NCBI RefSeq assembly: GCF_016887565.1
Contig: NZ_CP069396.1
Location: 12,816,001 to 12,880,000 of the forward strand
Direction: 5' to 3'
Source: Archangium violaceum
GTDB taxonomy: Bacteria; Myxococcota; Myxococcia; Myxococcales; Myxococcaceae
Length of the DNA: 64,000 nucleotides
A program made the position numbers and the translations under genes. Below, in pieces: positions 1 to 7,798 of this stretch (positions are counted from its first letter, which is position 1; the number at the start of each line of letters is the position of its first letter). The notes beneath the pieces were generated by a model. The model ran no database searches, was not told the DNA's origin, and saw only the letters and a list, made by a program, of their open reading frames with translations.

Positions 1-868
1 CCTGCCAGCGCTGGCGCAGCGTCTCGGGCGCGTGCTCCGGGAAGAGCAGATCCCCGGGCATCGGCTCCTCGCCGATGAGCTCCTGATACATGTCCCGCAG
101 CGCCAGGTTGGCCGCGATGAGCCGCCCGTGGGCATCCAGCGAGCAGACGACGTCCTCGGTGTTCTCCAGCAGGCTCGTCAGCTTGCCTTCGCTCTCGCGC
201 AACGTGCGCAGCGCCCGCTCCAGCTCCGTGCTCATCTGGCCACGCGAGGCGAGCATCAACCAGCCCATCCCCCACGTGCCCACCATGAAGACGGCGGCGA
301 ACAAGCACCGCATCCACTCCCCGCCCCGCGCCCCGTGCCACAGCGGCAGCAGCAGGCCCACGCCCAGGCTGGCCATCCCCACGAAAGGCAGGCTGTCCCA
401 CGCCCCCAGCAGGTAGATGGCCAGCACGGGGATCAGCATGCACGCGGGGTGCAGGCCCACGCTGACATCCCTCGCGAAGAACCCGGAGGACACGATCGAC
501 GCCGTCAGCAGGGAGCACAGCACCACCGCCGGCCCCCGCGAGGAGGTGCTCCGGCGCAACAGCCACAGCGAGCTCGAGAAACCCGCCAGGCACCCCACGC
601 CGATGAGGCCGAACGCCCAGGGGGACACCGTCCAGGGCACGTAGAGCAGGAAGAGCAGATCCACCGCCAGCAGCAGCAGGCTGGCGCCCACCAGCATCCG
701 GCAGCGCACGCGCTCCTCCGCGGAGGAACGGCGCAGCGGCTCGGAGAGGAACACGTCCAGCCAGCCCATCAGCCAGGCCACCCTCCGCGCGCGCACGCGC
801 CTCCGCCTCGGTGGCTCCAACCCCCCGACGCCCTGCGCTCCCGCGACCTTGGTGGACAGACTCGGCAT
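1..868 (-). CDS. Membrane-anchored PAS sensor protein, probably a histidine kinase (partial, 3' part outside window)
   Basis: This is the input half of a membrane sensor; only the first 289 codons are in the window and the catalytic part lies off the left edge. Reading leftward from the ATG at 868 there is a strongly basic N-terminus (about residues 19-31). About six hydrophobic segments follow between residues 58 and 203. A charged linker (RGQMSTELERALRTLRESE) then leads to the start of a PAS domain (LLENTEDVVCSLD, near residue 235). A multi-pass membrane region followed by PAS is typical of myxobacterial sensor kinases, but no HisKA or HATPase motif is visible here, so the kinase call is inference. 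Codon use matches its neighbours. The 186-bp gap before it presumably holds its promoter. Confidence 0.75.
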   Translation of the reverse strand, partial: MPSLSTKVAGAQGVGGLEPPRRRRVRARRVAWLMGWLDVFLSEPLRRSSAEERVRCRMLVGASLLLLAVDLLFLLYVPWTVSPWAFGLIGVGCLAGFSSSLWLLRRSTSSRGPAVVLCSLLTASIVSSGFFARDVSVGLHPACMLIPVLAIYLLGAWDSLPFVGMASLGVGLLLPLWHGARGGEWMRCLFAAVFMVGTWGMGWLMLASRGQMSTELERALRTLRESEGKLTSLLENTEDVVCSLDAHGRLIAANLALRDMYQELIGEEPMPGDLLFPEHAPETLRQRWQ

Positions 869-1020
869 TGAGATGAAGGGCGCTCGCCCCCCCTACCATC
901 CGAGTATGCCTGAAACCCGGCGAGAGCCGCACAGCCCTCAAAACATCTTCAGCGGGGGTCCCCCCGCTCGCCGAGTCCCCGGGTCCCCATGTGGGTGGAC
1001 CTCACCCCACACACGGGAGA

Positions 1021-1042
1021 GCGGGAGGCCCCCTCCTCCCGC
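1021..1042 (-). terminator. GC-rich hairpin after the DUF2378 gene
   Basis: GCGGGAGG and CCTCCCGC form a perfect 8-bp stem around a 6-base loop. The hairpin lies 12-33 bases past the stop of the leftward DUF2378 gene. No clear U-tract follows, so it may be a weak terminator or an RNA-stabilising hairpin. Confidence 0.4.
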
Positions 1043-1054
1043 CCACTGCGTGAG

Positions 1055-1675
1055 TCACTCCTCCCACTCCACGTGAAAGCGGGCACCCCGGCCGTCCCGG
1101 GACAGCAACCGGGTGCGGATTTCACGCCCGCCCGCCAGGGTGAGGCAGGCCTCGAGCACCCCCTGGTAGTAGGAGGGCTGCTCCATCACCTCGTTGATCC
1201 ACACCTCGCAGGAGGTGGGGGACAGCTCGGTGAGGCGCGACTCCACGTAGTTGTCCGCGCTGCGCAGGGTGTTGTTGAGCCGCCGCAGCGAGCGCAGCGG
1301 CCCCAGGAGCCGGGACACGCCCACCATGGCCCGGCCCAGCACGGTGCGCATCATGCCGTCCACCACGTCCCGCCCCATCCGGCGCCAGGCCTCCTCGCGC
1401 GGCAGGAAGGGGTAGAGGTCGGCGACGGAAATCTCCAGCGCGCGCTTCCACGTCTCGTACGGGTAGGCGGGCGCCAGGGGTCGGGACAAGTCCAACCCCG
1501 CCTCTCGCAGCGACTGCCAGGCCAGCGCCGACAGGCGGTGGCGCAGCGAGATGCGGAAGAGCCCTTCGATCGTATGCTCGAACACCAACCGCCGCTGCTG
1601 CGCCGACGAACGCTCGGCCCCCAGCCCCCGGCTCTCCTCCAGGCCCTGCATGATCCACGCTCCCATGACAGTCAC
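1055..1675 (-). CDS. DUF2378 family protein (myxobacterial paralogous family)
   Basis: This 206-residue protein belongs to a paralogous family of about 200 residues that is largely confined to Myxococcales and has no assigned biochemical role. Family hallmarks visible here are the early VFEHTIEGLF, the AYPYETWKRALE block, the RRMGRDVVDGMM block, and the late NYVESRLTELSPTSCEVWINE stretch. A second member lies at 25529-26086, where the matching segments read AYPRETWGRCIE, KMGERMVDGYK and NNYTEVRLTDVSPTEMHVW. The annotated start is GTG; an in-frame ATG three codons later could serve instead. No signal peptide or membrane segment is visible, so it is probably cytoplasmic. It stands alone, followed by a hairpin at 1021-1042. 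Confidence 0.85.
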   Translation of the reverse strand: MTVMGAWIMQGLEESRGLGAERSSAQQRRLVFEHTIEGLFRISLRHRLSALAWQSLREAGLDLSRPLAPAYPYETWKRALEISVADLYPFLPREEAWRRMGRDVVDGMMRTVLGRAMVGVSRLLGPLRSLRRLNNTLRSADNYVESRLTELSPTSCEVWINEVMEQPSYYQGVLEACLTLAGGREIRTRLLSRDGRGARFHVEWEE

Positions 1676-1815
1676 ACCGAAAAATTAGGAACGTGCTCCC
1701 TGGACCCCCAGTCCCGGGGCGATCAGCCGGGCAATGCGGTGATGGATGGTGAACGCTCCGCGGCCGCCACCGGGAAGCGGGCTGTTCAGTGGCGGACGCG
1801 GCCCTGCCCCGCCGG

Positions 1816-3069
1816 TCAGAGGTGGGCGTCGATGGGCATCGAGGCCCTGGAGGTGGGGCGGTGTGTCTTGACGTCCTCGTGGTAGGCGCGGCCCTCCACG
1901 AAGGCGGCGATCCGCGTCCACAGCGCCTCGAAGGCGAGCGCGTCGAAGCCCGAGGACGAGTTGAGCAGGTCGTACCGCTTGAGGGAGCCGCGGGAGTCCT
2001 CGCGGGTGTCGGCCTGGAAGTGGCCGATGACGTCGGCGTGGTCGGCCTCGACGAGATAGGAGGAGGCGGCGTCGGGCCAGACCTGGGAGACGGTGTTGAC
2101 GAGCCCGTCGTTGTCGGCCGGGGTGAGCATGCGGGCGGAGCGGGGATCCATCAGCTTCTGCACGGCCTGCGCCTGCCCCAACCGCGCCACGGGCGAGTCG
2201 GCCGTGAGCGAGTACAGCTGGTTGAAGAGGTCCAACCGCCGTCCCGTCTTGGGCCGCGCCACGGTGACGATGGAGGCGTAGCGGATGCCGTGCTCGTCGA
2301 GGAAGCGCCGCTCGCTCTCGGGGTGGTCCTCGTGCGCCGGGCTGGGAGGCGCGTTCCCGAGCCGCGTGGGGTTGAGGTCGCTGAGGGCCGAGGAGTCGCT
2401 GGCCATGTGGAGCAGCCAGCGGAGCAGCTCGAAGTACGAGGCGCGCGCCAGGGCGCTGGGGTAGGCGCCCTCGCGGGAGTAGCTGGCCTGCAGCGTATCC
2501 AGGAAGGCGTCGATCCAATTGGCCGACTCCAGGCGCCTGCCCCGGAAGAGGACGCCGCGCAGCAGGTGGCCGCTCAACGCGGTGCCCCGCTCGCGCAACC
2601 CGCGCACGGTCTCGTAGCCGATGCGCAGGAGGGGGCGGATGAGCAGGGCGCGGATCAACGGATGGCTCATCTGGGCGGCGAGGTTCGTCCCGCGATGGGG
2701 CGTGGAGAGGAATTGCACCGAGCGGATGTGCCGGAGCACCTCCAGCGCCGCGCCATCCCCGCTACGGTCCGAGGACTGCTCCAGCTCGCGGTAGCGCAGC
2801 AGGAGCTGCCGCAGGTCGAGCCCGCCGGTGGAGTGCCCCACGAGGTGGATTTCATCCCCCGGACGCAGCTCGTTGCGGCGCCAGCGCTCGTGGAGAAAGG
2901 CGAGCAGCTGCTCGGCGCGGGTGCTCACGCTGGCCGTGGGGAGGTTGGGGAAGTAGTGCAGGACGAGTGGAGTCCGCACCAGCACGCCGGTGACACCTTC
3001 GTAGTAACGCAGGGTACCGAGGGCATCGAACCCGCCGAAGCCCGGGACGAGCACGAGATGACGGTTCAT
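1816..3069 (-). CDS. Alpha/beta-hydrolase, lipase- or esterase-like
   Basis: This 417-residue protein opens with HLVLVPGFGGFDALG, the first strand and oxyanion-loop region of an alpha/beta hydrolase. The nucleophile elbow G-H-S-T-G-G is at residues 78-83 (Ser80), preceded by GDEIHLV. Histidines near the C-terminus (VEADHADVIGHFQADTR) are good candidates for the catalytic His, and PADNDGLVN resembles the acid-residue loop of lipases. I chose the ATG at 3069 because the hydrolase fold starts immediately after it; a longer frame to 3111 adds only a poorly coding extension. There is no signal peptide, so it is probably cytoplasmic. The substrate cannot be inferred; a triacylglycerol or phospholipid ester is possible. 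It is divergent from the CLC gene that begins at 3225. Confidence 0.75.
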   Translation of the reverse strand: MNRHLVLVPGFGGFDALGTLRYYEGVTGVLVRTPLVLHYFPNLPTASVSTRAEQLLAFLHERWRRNELRPGDEIHLVGHSTGGLDLRQLLLRYRELEQSSDRSGDGAALEVLRHIRSVQFLSTPHRGTNLAAQMSHPLIRALLIRPLLRIGYETVRGLRERGTALSGHLLRGVLFRGRRLESANWIDAFLDTLQASYSREGAYPSALARASYFELLRWLLHMASDSSALSDLNPTRLGNAPPSPAHEDHPESERRFLDEHGIRYASIVTVARPKTGRRLDLFNQLYSLTADSPVARLGQAQAVQKLMDPRSARMLTPADNDGLVNTVSQVWPDAASSYLVEADHADVIGHFQADTREDSRGSLKRYDLLNSSSGFDALAFEALWTRIAAFVEGRAYHEDVKTHRPTSRASMPIDAHL

Positions 3070-3163
3070 CGGAACCACCTCATGGAGCCGCTCCCCGACG
3101 CGGGGAGGCAAGGCCAGCGCCCGGCAGTGAAGAGGAAGAGGGCCCGCGTCACAATGGCACCCG

Positions 3164-3195
3164 GGTCCGACCTGGAGTCTTGTCCCCCACGGACC
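3164..3195 (+). other. Hairpin in the 5' region of the CLC gene
   Basis: GGTCCG (3164-3169) can pair with CGGACC (3190-3195) in the likely leader of the CLC antiporter gene at 3225. Fluoride-type CLC genes are often preceded by a crcB-motif fluoride riboswitch, so I compared the region by eye. The hairpin is present, but the conserved riboswitch segments are not convincingly there. Treat it as a structured leader of unknown role. Confidence 0.2.
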
Positions 3196-3224
3196 GCCGA
3201 AGAGATGTAGACACCTGAACTCCC

Positions 3225-4511
3225 ATGCGCCCGCCCCCTAGCGCCCGACCGTTCCTTCAGTGGCTCTTCCTCGGGGGCCTCGTCGGAGTCGTCTCGGGCA
3301 TCGCCTCGGCCCTCTTCCTGTACCTGCTGGACCGGGCCACGCGCCTGCGCGAGCACCACACCCTCCTCGTCTACACGCTGCCGCTGGCGGGGCTGGTGCT
3401 CGGGCTCATCTACGACCGGTGGGGCAAACCCATCCGTGGCGGCAACAACCTGGTCATCGACAGCGTGCACGAGGGCGACACCCGGATTCCGCTGCGCATG
3501 GCGCCCATGGTGCTGGTGGGCACGGTGCTCACGCACCTCTTCGGAGGCAGCGTCGGCCGCGAGGGCACCGCCGTGCAGATGGGGAGCAGCCTCGCCGACG
3601 CCGTGGCGCACCGCTTCCGGGTGGACGCGGCCACCCGCCGCGAGCTGCTCTCCGCGGGCATCGCCGGAGGCTTCGGCTCCGTGTTCGGCACGCCCATCGC
3701 GGGCACGGTGTTCGGCCTGGAGGTGGTGGTCATCGGCCGCATGGGCTACGAGGCGCTGCTGCCCTCGCTGGTGGCGGCCGTGGTGGGAGACCTCGTGACC
3801 CGGGGGCTGGGCATCGCGCACACGGCGTACCCGGCGCCCGCGCCGCTGCCGCTGACGGTGCCGCTGCTCGGCAAGTGGCTCGTGTTCGCGGTGGCCGTGG
3901 CGCTGGTGGCCACCACCTTCGTGGAGCTGGTGCACTGGATGAAGAAGGGCTGGGAGCGCTACGTGCCCACCCTGCCGCTCCGCATGACCGCGGGCGGGCT
4001 GCTGCTCGTGGGGCTGTGGTGGCTGGTGGGCACGGACATGTACCTGGGCCTGGGCGTGCCGACCATCCTGCGCGCCTTCACCGACCCCGAGCTGCCCTCG
4101 GCCGCCTTCGCGCTCAAGCTGCTCTTCACCGTGCTGACGCTGAGCGCGGGCTTCCTCGGCGGCGAGGTGACACCGCTCTTCTTCATCGGCGCGGCCCTGG
4201 GCAACGTGCTGGCGAGGCTGCTCGGACTGCCCCTGGACATGGGCGCGGCGGTGGGACTGGCCGCCATGTTCGCCGCCGCCGCCAACACGCCGCTCGCGCT
4301 GTCCATCATGGCCGTGGAGCTGCTCGGAAGCGCCGTGCTGCCCCACGTGGCCATCGTGAGCACCCTGGCCTACCTGCTCACGGGACACCGGGGCATCTAT
4401 CCCTCGCAGCGCATCGCGCGCCTGAAACATGGCGGGCCGCTGTTGGGCAGGCTGGTACCGCTGCGCGAGCTCCCTCAGGAAACGAGAAACGAGGAGGACG
4501 CGCGCGAATGA
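3225..4511 (+). CDS. CLC-family antiporter, features of the fluoride-type (CLC-F) subfamily
   Basis: This 428-residue polytopic membrane protein is a CLC anion channel/transporter. The filter segment reads GREGT at residues 111-115 (candidate gating Glu113) instead of the usual GREGP. The GSGIP region is replaced by GGNNLVID (72-79). The stretch IPLRMAPMVLVGTVLTHLFGG and, later, GGEVTPLFFIGAALGN are typical of the family. GREGT together with a GNNL segment is, as far as I recall, a mark of CLC-F fluoride/proton antiporters, which would make this a fluoride-resistance protein; a chloride transporter remains possible. The length is normal for bacterial CLCs without CBS domains. It is divergent from the hydrolase at 3069 and followed by a TPR-like gene 49 bp downstream. 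No strong ribosome site precedes the ATG. Confidence 0.85.
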   Translation: MRPPPSARPFLQWLFLGGLVGVVSGIASALFLYLLDRATRLREHHTLLVYTLPLAGLVLGLIYDRWGKPIRGGNNLVIDSVHEGDTRIPLRMAPMVLVGTVLTHLFGGSVGREGTAVQMGSSLADAVAHRFRVDAATRRELLSAGIAGGFGSVFGTPIAGTVFGLEVVVIGRMGYEALLPSLVAAVVGDLVTRGLGIAHTAYPAPAPLPLTVPLLGKWLVFAVAVALVATTFVELVHWMKKGWERYVPTLPLRMTAGGLLLVGLWWLVGTDMYLGLGVPTILRAFTDPELPSAAFALKLLFTVLTLSAGFLGGEVTPLFFIGAALGNVLARLLGLPLDMGAAVGLAAMFAAAANTPLALSIMAVELLGSAVLPHVAIVSTLAYLLTGHRGIYPSQRIARLKHGGPLLGRLVPLRELPQETRNEEDARE

Positions 4512-4560
4512 GGGGGGTGGCTACCCGGATTCCCGGCACCTGTTCTAGAAACATGTCTCC

Positions 4561-4977
4561 ATGGATGACGCTCGTCGCGCGAGGATTGCCGAGCTGTGCT
4601 CCGTGGGAGACCTGTTGGCCGAGCAGAAGGATCTGCCGGCCGCGCTCCTGAAGTTCCGCGAGGCGCTCGCGCTCATTCCAAGGCCCGTGGAGTTGTACGA
4701 TGAGGCGACCCGGGTGCTCACGGCCATCGGGGACGCGTGCTTCCACCTGGGGCTGTTCAGCGAGAGCCGGCACGCGCTGCATGGAGCGATGCGCAGCGCC
4801 GGAGGCAGGGGCGTGCCCTTCCTGCACATGCGGCTGGGACAGTGCGAGCTGGAGCTGGGCAACCTGGAGCGGGCCGCGGACGAGTTCTCGCGGGCCTACG
4901 AGTCAGGTGGACGGAAGCTCGTCGAGGGGAGTGCGCCCAAGTACCTCGAGTTCGTGCGGACGCTGAACCTGCCGTAG
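4561..4977 (+). CDS. Small TPR-like helical-repeat protein
   Basis: This 138-residue soluble protein is made of helix pairs resembling tetratricopeptide repeats: GDLLAEQKDLPAALLKFREALAL (about residues 16-38, shown in part), IGDACFHLGLFSESRHALHGA (about 56-76) and LGQCELELGNLERAADEFSRAY. The A-G-L/A-F/Y spacing fits TPRs, which mediate protein contacts. No signal peptide or catalytic motif is present. The ATG at 4561 is the first in frame; the CLC gene ends at 4511, so the two could be co-transcribed, though no functional link is evident. The partner is unknown. Confidence 0.65.
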   Translation: MDDARRARIAELCSVGDLLAEQKDLPAALLKFREALALIPRPVELYDEATRVLTAIGDACFHLGLFSESRHALHGAMRSAGGRGVPFLHMRLGQCELELGNLERAADEFSRAYESGGRKLVEGSAPKYLEFVRTLNLP

Positions 4978-4993
4978 GGAGCGCGGGCGCGGG

Positions 4994-5383
4994 TCAGACG
5001 GTGATTTCGATGCGATTGCCATCCGGGTCGAGCACGACGCACTCGTAGTACCCATCCCCCGTCTGGCGCGGGCCATCCACCACCGGGTGGCCCTCGCGGC
5101 GGAAACGCTCGGCCATGGAGTCCACGGCCTCGCGGGAGCCCAGCGAGAGCGCCAGGTGCGCGTAGCCGGTGGGCGGTGCGTCGGCGTTGTCGCTGGATTG
5201 CACGAGCTGGGGCTTCACCATGATCTCCAGGCGAGCGCCCGAGGCGAAGCTCAGGAAGTACGACATGAACTGCTTGCGTTCGTTGACGTACCGAGGCCCC
5301 GCGCTGGCCTGGAAGTACGTCTCGTAGAAAGAGCGGAGCCGCTCGATGTCCTTCGTCCAGATGGCCACGTGCTCGATGCGCAT
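4994..5383 (-). CDS. VOC (glyoxalase/bleomycin-resistance) family protein
   Basis: This 129-residue protein has the paired beta-alpha-beta-beta-beta modules of the vicinal oxygen chelate fold. It opens with MRIEHVAIWTKDIERLRSFYETYF and closes with a Y-ECVVLDPDGNRIEI ending typical of glyoxalase-like enzymes. Candidate metal ligands are the N-terminal His (RIEHVA), the Glu of RLEIMVK, the His of YAHLALS and the terminal Glu (RIEITV). The start at 5383 matches the family; an in-frame start at 5407 adds eight residues. The reaction is not predictable: lactoylglutathione lyase, antibiotic binding and dioxygenase roles all occur in the family. It runs convergent to the TPR-like gene, and its 5' end abuts the scrap of a toxin gene at 5437, suggesting it sits at a rearrangement boundary. 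Confidence 0.85.
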   Translation of the reverse strand: MRIEHVAIWTKDIERLRSFYETYFQASAGPRYVNERKQFMSYFLSFASGARLEIMVKPQLVQSSDNADAPPTGYAHLALSLGSREAVDSMAERFRREGHPVVDGPRQTGDGYYECVVLDPDGNRIEITV

Positions 5384-5436
5384 GGGCACAGTTTCGTCCA
5401 CGTGCACGGGTGGACGGAAGGATTCTCGCGCTGCTC

Positions 5437-5472
5437 GGGCCCATCGTGCCGTACTACCGCGGGAGGAGATGA
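5437..5472 (+). pseudogene. 3' scrap of a SitA-type lipoprotein toxin gene
   Basis: These 36 bases encode GPIVPYYRGRR followed by TGA, the same last 11 residues and stop as the intact toxin gene that ends at 6896. Nothing upstream resembles the rest of the toxin; the next gene leftward is an unrelated VOC gene on the other strand. The scrap is followed after three bases by the ATG of an immunity gene, exactly the spacing seen between the intact toxin and its own immunity gene (6896/6900). The simplest reading is that a complete toxin-immunity pair once stood here and all but the end of the toxin was lost. Confidence 0.75.
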
Positions 5473-5475
5473 CGG

Positions 5476-6192
5476 ATGACGAAGTTCTACTGGCTCCAAT
5501 CGCCCACGGAGTCGCCCTACACCGGTGACCTCCAGGCCACTCACAAGTGGCGGCTCCCTGGAGTCAGTTGCCCGGAGTGCGGAGCCACCTGGGCTGGAAG
5601 CGCAACCGCGTTCCCGAACGCGGACCTGTCCTCGCTCTCAGATGAGCGAGAGTTCAAGGTACCTCGACCGGAGCCCTTCGACGAATTCGTGCGGTTGCGC
5701 GAGCTGGTGCGGCCTCTCGTCCCTCCCGGAGCTCAACTCCTTCCAGGAGCCAAATTCGGCCCTCTGGTGGGCACGGCTACCGGCACCTTCAGCCCGATCT
5801 TCTTCTACTTCGTCGAAATGCCCTTGATGCATCGCGAAGCGCTGGAGAAGCTTCAAGCCGAGGGCGTGCGCGGTCTGAAGGGGTTCCCCACGGAGTTGCG
5901 CTTCCGGCAGAAGAACCACCCGGAGTTGGTGGAGTTGGAAATCCTGCCGCATGGCAGGCTGCACATCGACTGCCTGCCGCCAGACCGTCCCCCCAAGTGC
6001 TTGAAGTGTGGCCGCAATGGCTTCAAACGTCCGGACGACCTCATCCTGGATGCAGCCTCGCTCCCCGAGGATATCGACCTGTTCCGGCTGACCGACTTCG
6101 AGACGACGTTCATCTGCACCGAGCGATTCGTGGACGCGGTGCGACGCCTGGAGCTGCACGAGGCCGTCTTTCGCGAGTTGCCCCTGCGCTGA
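5476..6192 (+). CDS. sitI6: Double-CXXCG motif immunity protein, SitI6-type (orphan copy)
   Basis: This 238-residue soluble protein has two zinc-ribbon-like knuckles, CPECG at residues 32-36 and CLKCG at 175-179, the signature of the myxobacterial double-CXXCG paralogous family. In Myxococcus, members of this family act as immunity partners of SitA lipoprotein toxins, which pass between siblings by TraA-mediated outer-membrane exchange; this function is inferred from family membership. It follows the 3' scrap of a toxin gene by 3 bp, so its original partner is gone. It lies 32 bp upstream of an intact toxin gene. Its C-terminal two thirds are nearly identical to the second copy at 6900-7622, and most differences are in the first 60 residues. 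No signal peptide is visible, so it should act in the cytoplasm. Confidence 0.85.
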   Translation: MTKFYWLQSPTESPYTGDLQATHKWRLPGVSCPECGATWAGSATAFPNADLSSLSDEREFKVPRPEPFDEFVRLRELVRPLVPPGAQLLPGAKFGPLVGTATGTFSPIFFYFVEMPLMHREALEKLQAEGVRGLKGFPTELRFRQKNHPELVELEILPHGRLHIDCLPPDRPPKCLKCGRNGFKRPDDLILDAASLPEDIDLFRLTDFETTFICTERFVDAVRRLELHEAVFRELPLR

Positions 6193-6224
6193 GCTTGCTC
6201 AACAGAGAAGAGGAGGAGCGGAAC

Positions 6225-6896
6225 ATGAGGGCGGTGTCGAAGCTCTGGCTGGCATTGCTGTGCACACTGCTGACCGCGTGCGCGACCGCGACTCCCTCCG
6301 TCCGTGATGCGGACGAGACACCCCAGCTGGTGTCCTCGTGGGAGGAAGGCTGCGAGGACGAGCGCACCGTCGTCCTGCTGTGCCGCGAGGACGAGGACGA
6401 GTGCGGCTTCTTCCTCTGCCGGGACGTCGCTCCCCGTGAGGTGTTGCTGGCCTACCGCGGAGGCGGCCCCATCTACATCCCGGGCGCCTCACCCTCTCCG
6501 CGACGCTGGTGGGGTCCCTCCGGGCCACGAGGCAGCCAGCCCGTCCTCACCTTCCGCTTCAACCGCCACTTCGACCCCAAGCCCCCCTCTCCCTCTCTTC
6601 CTCCGGGCCGCTGGGTCCGCCACCATCTCCTTCCTCAGGCCGAGGATCTCGCTCGATGGTTCCACCGGCAAGGCGTGAAGGACATCCACCAATTCACCAT
6701 GCTCATCCCCGAGCACGTCCACATCCGCATCCACAGCGGTGGCCCCAGCGGCGGACAATGGAACGCGGCCTGGCGGCGATTCCAGAATGAGAACCGTGAC
6801 GCGACGCCAGAGGAAATCTATCGGCACGCGGGCGAGCTCATCTTCCGCTTCGAGCTGACGGGTCCCATCGTGCCGTACTATCGCGGGCGGAGATGA
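6225..6896 (+). CDS. sitA6: SitA6-type polymorphic toxin lipoprotein
   Basis: This 223-residue protein begins with a lipoprotein signal peptide whose lipobox LTAC places the lipidated Cys at residue 19. A strong AGGAGGAG ribosome site precedes the ATG. After an acidic Cys-containing segment (EDERTVVLLCREDEDECGFFLCRD, in part) comes a C-terminal domain with HVHIRIHSGGPSGGQWNAAW and a following R-F. The His cluster and GGxWNxAW signature match the myxobacterial lipoprotein family named as SitA-type toxins. The domain looks like a small nuclease, but its activity is not established here. Delivery to neighbours would rely on TraA/TraB outer-membrane exchange, which is not encoded in this window. 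The stop at 6896 is 3 bp before the cognate immunity gene. The annotated start gives a full signal peptide, and longer in-frame extensions overlap the upstream gene. Confidence 0.85.
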   Translation: MRAVSKLWLALLCTLLTACATATPSVRDADETPQLVSSWEEGCEDERTVVLLCREDEDECGFFLCRDVAPREVLLAYRGGGPIYIPGASPSPRRWWGPSGPRGSQPVLTFRFNRHFDPKPPSPSLPPGRWVRHHLLPQAEDLARWFHRQGVKDIHQFTMLIPEHVHIRIHSGGPSGGQWNAAWRRFQNENRDATPEEIYRHAGELIFRFELTGPIVPYYRGRR

Positions 6897-6899
6897 CGG

Positions 6900-7622
6900 A
6901 TGACGAAGTTCTACTGGCTCCAAGAGCCCAAGGCGTGGCGCGGCACGGGCGACCTCAGCAGGGCCAGGCATAAATGGGGGGGACTCCCCGGACTCCAGTG
7001 TCCTGAATGCGGAGCCACCTGGGCCGGCAGCGCAACTGCCTATCCCAGCGTGGACCTGTCCTCCCTTCCCCAGCGAACGGCCTTCGAGGAAGCTCGACCA
7101 GAACCCTTCGATGAGTTCGTCCGGTTGCGTGAGCTGGTGCGGCCTCTCGTCCCTCCCGGAGCTCAACTCCTCCCGGGTGCGGAATTCGGCCCCCTGGTGG
7201 GCACGGCCACCGGCACCTTCAGCCCGATCTTCTTCTACTTCGTCCAGATGCCAGTGATGCATCGTGAGGCCCTGGAGAAGCTTCAAGCCGAGGGCGTGCG
7301 CGGTCTGAAGGGTTTCCCCACGGAGCTTCGCTTCCGGCAGAAGAACCACCCGGAGTTGGTGGAGTTGGAAATCCTGCCGCATGGCAGGCTGCACATCGAC
7401 TGCCTGCCGCCAGACCGTCCCCCCAGGTGCCTGAAGTGTGGCCGCAATGGTTTCAAACGGCCCGATGACCTCATCCTGGATGCCGCCTCGCTCCCCGAGA
7501 ACCTCGACCTGTTCCGGCTGACCGACTTCGAGGCGACGTTCATCTGCACCGAGCGTTTCGTGGATGCGGTGCGGCGTCTGGAACTGCACGAGGCCGTCTT
7601 CCGCGAGTTGCCCCTGCGCTGA
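6900..7622 (+). CDS. sitI6: Double-CXXCG motif immunity protein, SitI6-type (cognate copy)
   Basis: This 240-residue paralogue of the protein at 5476-6192 has CXXCG knuckles at residues 34-38 and 177-181. It follows the toxin stop by 3 bp, so the two genes are almost certainly co-transcribed and this copy should neutralise the adjacent toxin. The two immunity copies are close to identical from about residue 75 to the end but differ clearly in the N-terminal 60 residues (SPTESPYTGDL against EPKAWRGTGDL, for example). That pattern suggests specificity lies in the N-terminal part, or that gene conversion has homogenised the rest. A hairpin repeat at 7641-7676 follows and may end the transcript. 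Confidence 0.87.
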   Translation: MTKFYWLQEPKAWRGTGDLSRARHKWGGLPGLQCPECGATWAGSATAYPSVDLSSLPQRTAFEEARPEPFDEFVRLRELVRPLVPPGAQLLPGAEFGPLVGTATGTFSPIFFYFVQMPVMHREALEKLQAEGVRGLKGFPTELRFRQKNHPELVELEILPHGRLHIDCLPPDRPPRCLKCGRNGFKRPDDLILDAASLPENLDLFRLTDFEATFICTERFVDAVRRLELHEAVFRELPLR

Positions 7623-7640
7623 ACCCGAGTGCTCCCGATA

Positions 7641-7676
7641 CCCTCACCCCGACCCTCTCCCAGAGGGAGAGGGAGT
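7641..7676 (+). repeat. Dispersed hairpin repeat, copy 1
   Basis: The element has the layout CCCTCACCCC, two bases, CCCTCTCCC, AGA, GGGAGAGGG: a perfect 9-bp stem with a 3-base loop. Five more copies occur in this window. It follows the sit locus and could act as a terminator in either direction. Confidence 0.8.
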
Positions 7677-7798
7677 GGTTGGGTGGAGTGGGAGGGTGGA
7701 TGGGGAGGGGGCGTGTACACCGGGGAACGGCGCCGCGGGGCGATGCGCGAACCCTGCCTCGTGCACAAGGTGCCTCCTCTCTCTCGCGGAGGGTGGTG

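Noticed and set aside
3100-3224. Fluoride (crcB) riboswitch upstream of the CLC gene
   Set aside because: Only a simple GGTCCG/CGGACC hairpin is visible. The conserved riboswitch segments could not be matched by eye, so no riboswitch is called.
4541-4556. Palindrome-like TGTTCTAGAAACA before the TPR-like gene
   Set aside because: It is short and imperfect with no second copy; not enough to call an operator.
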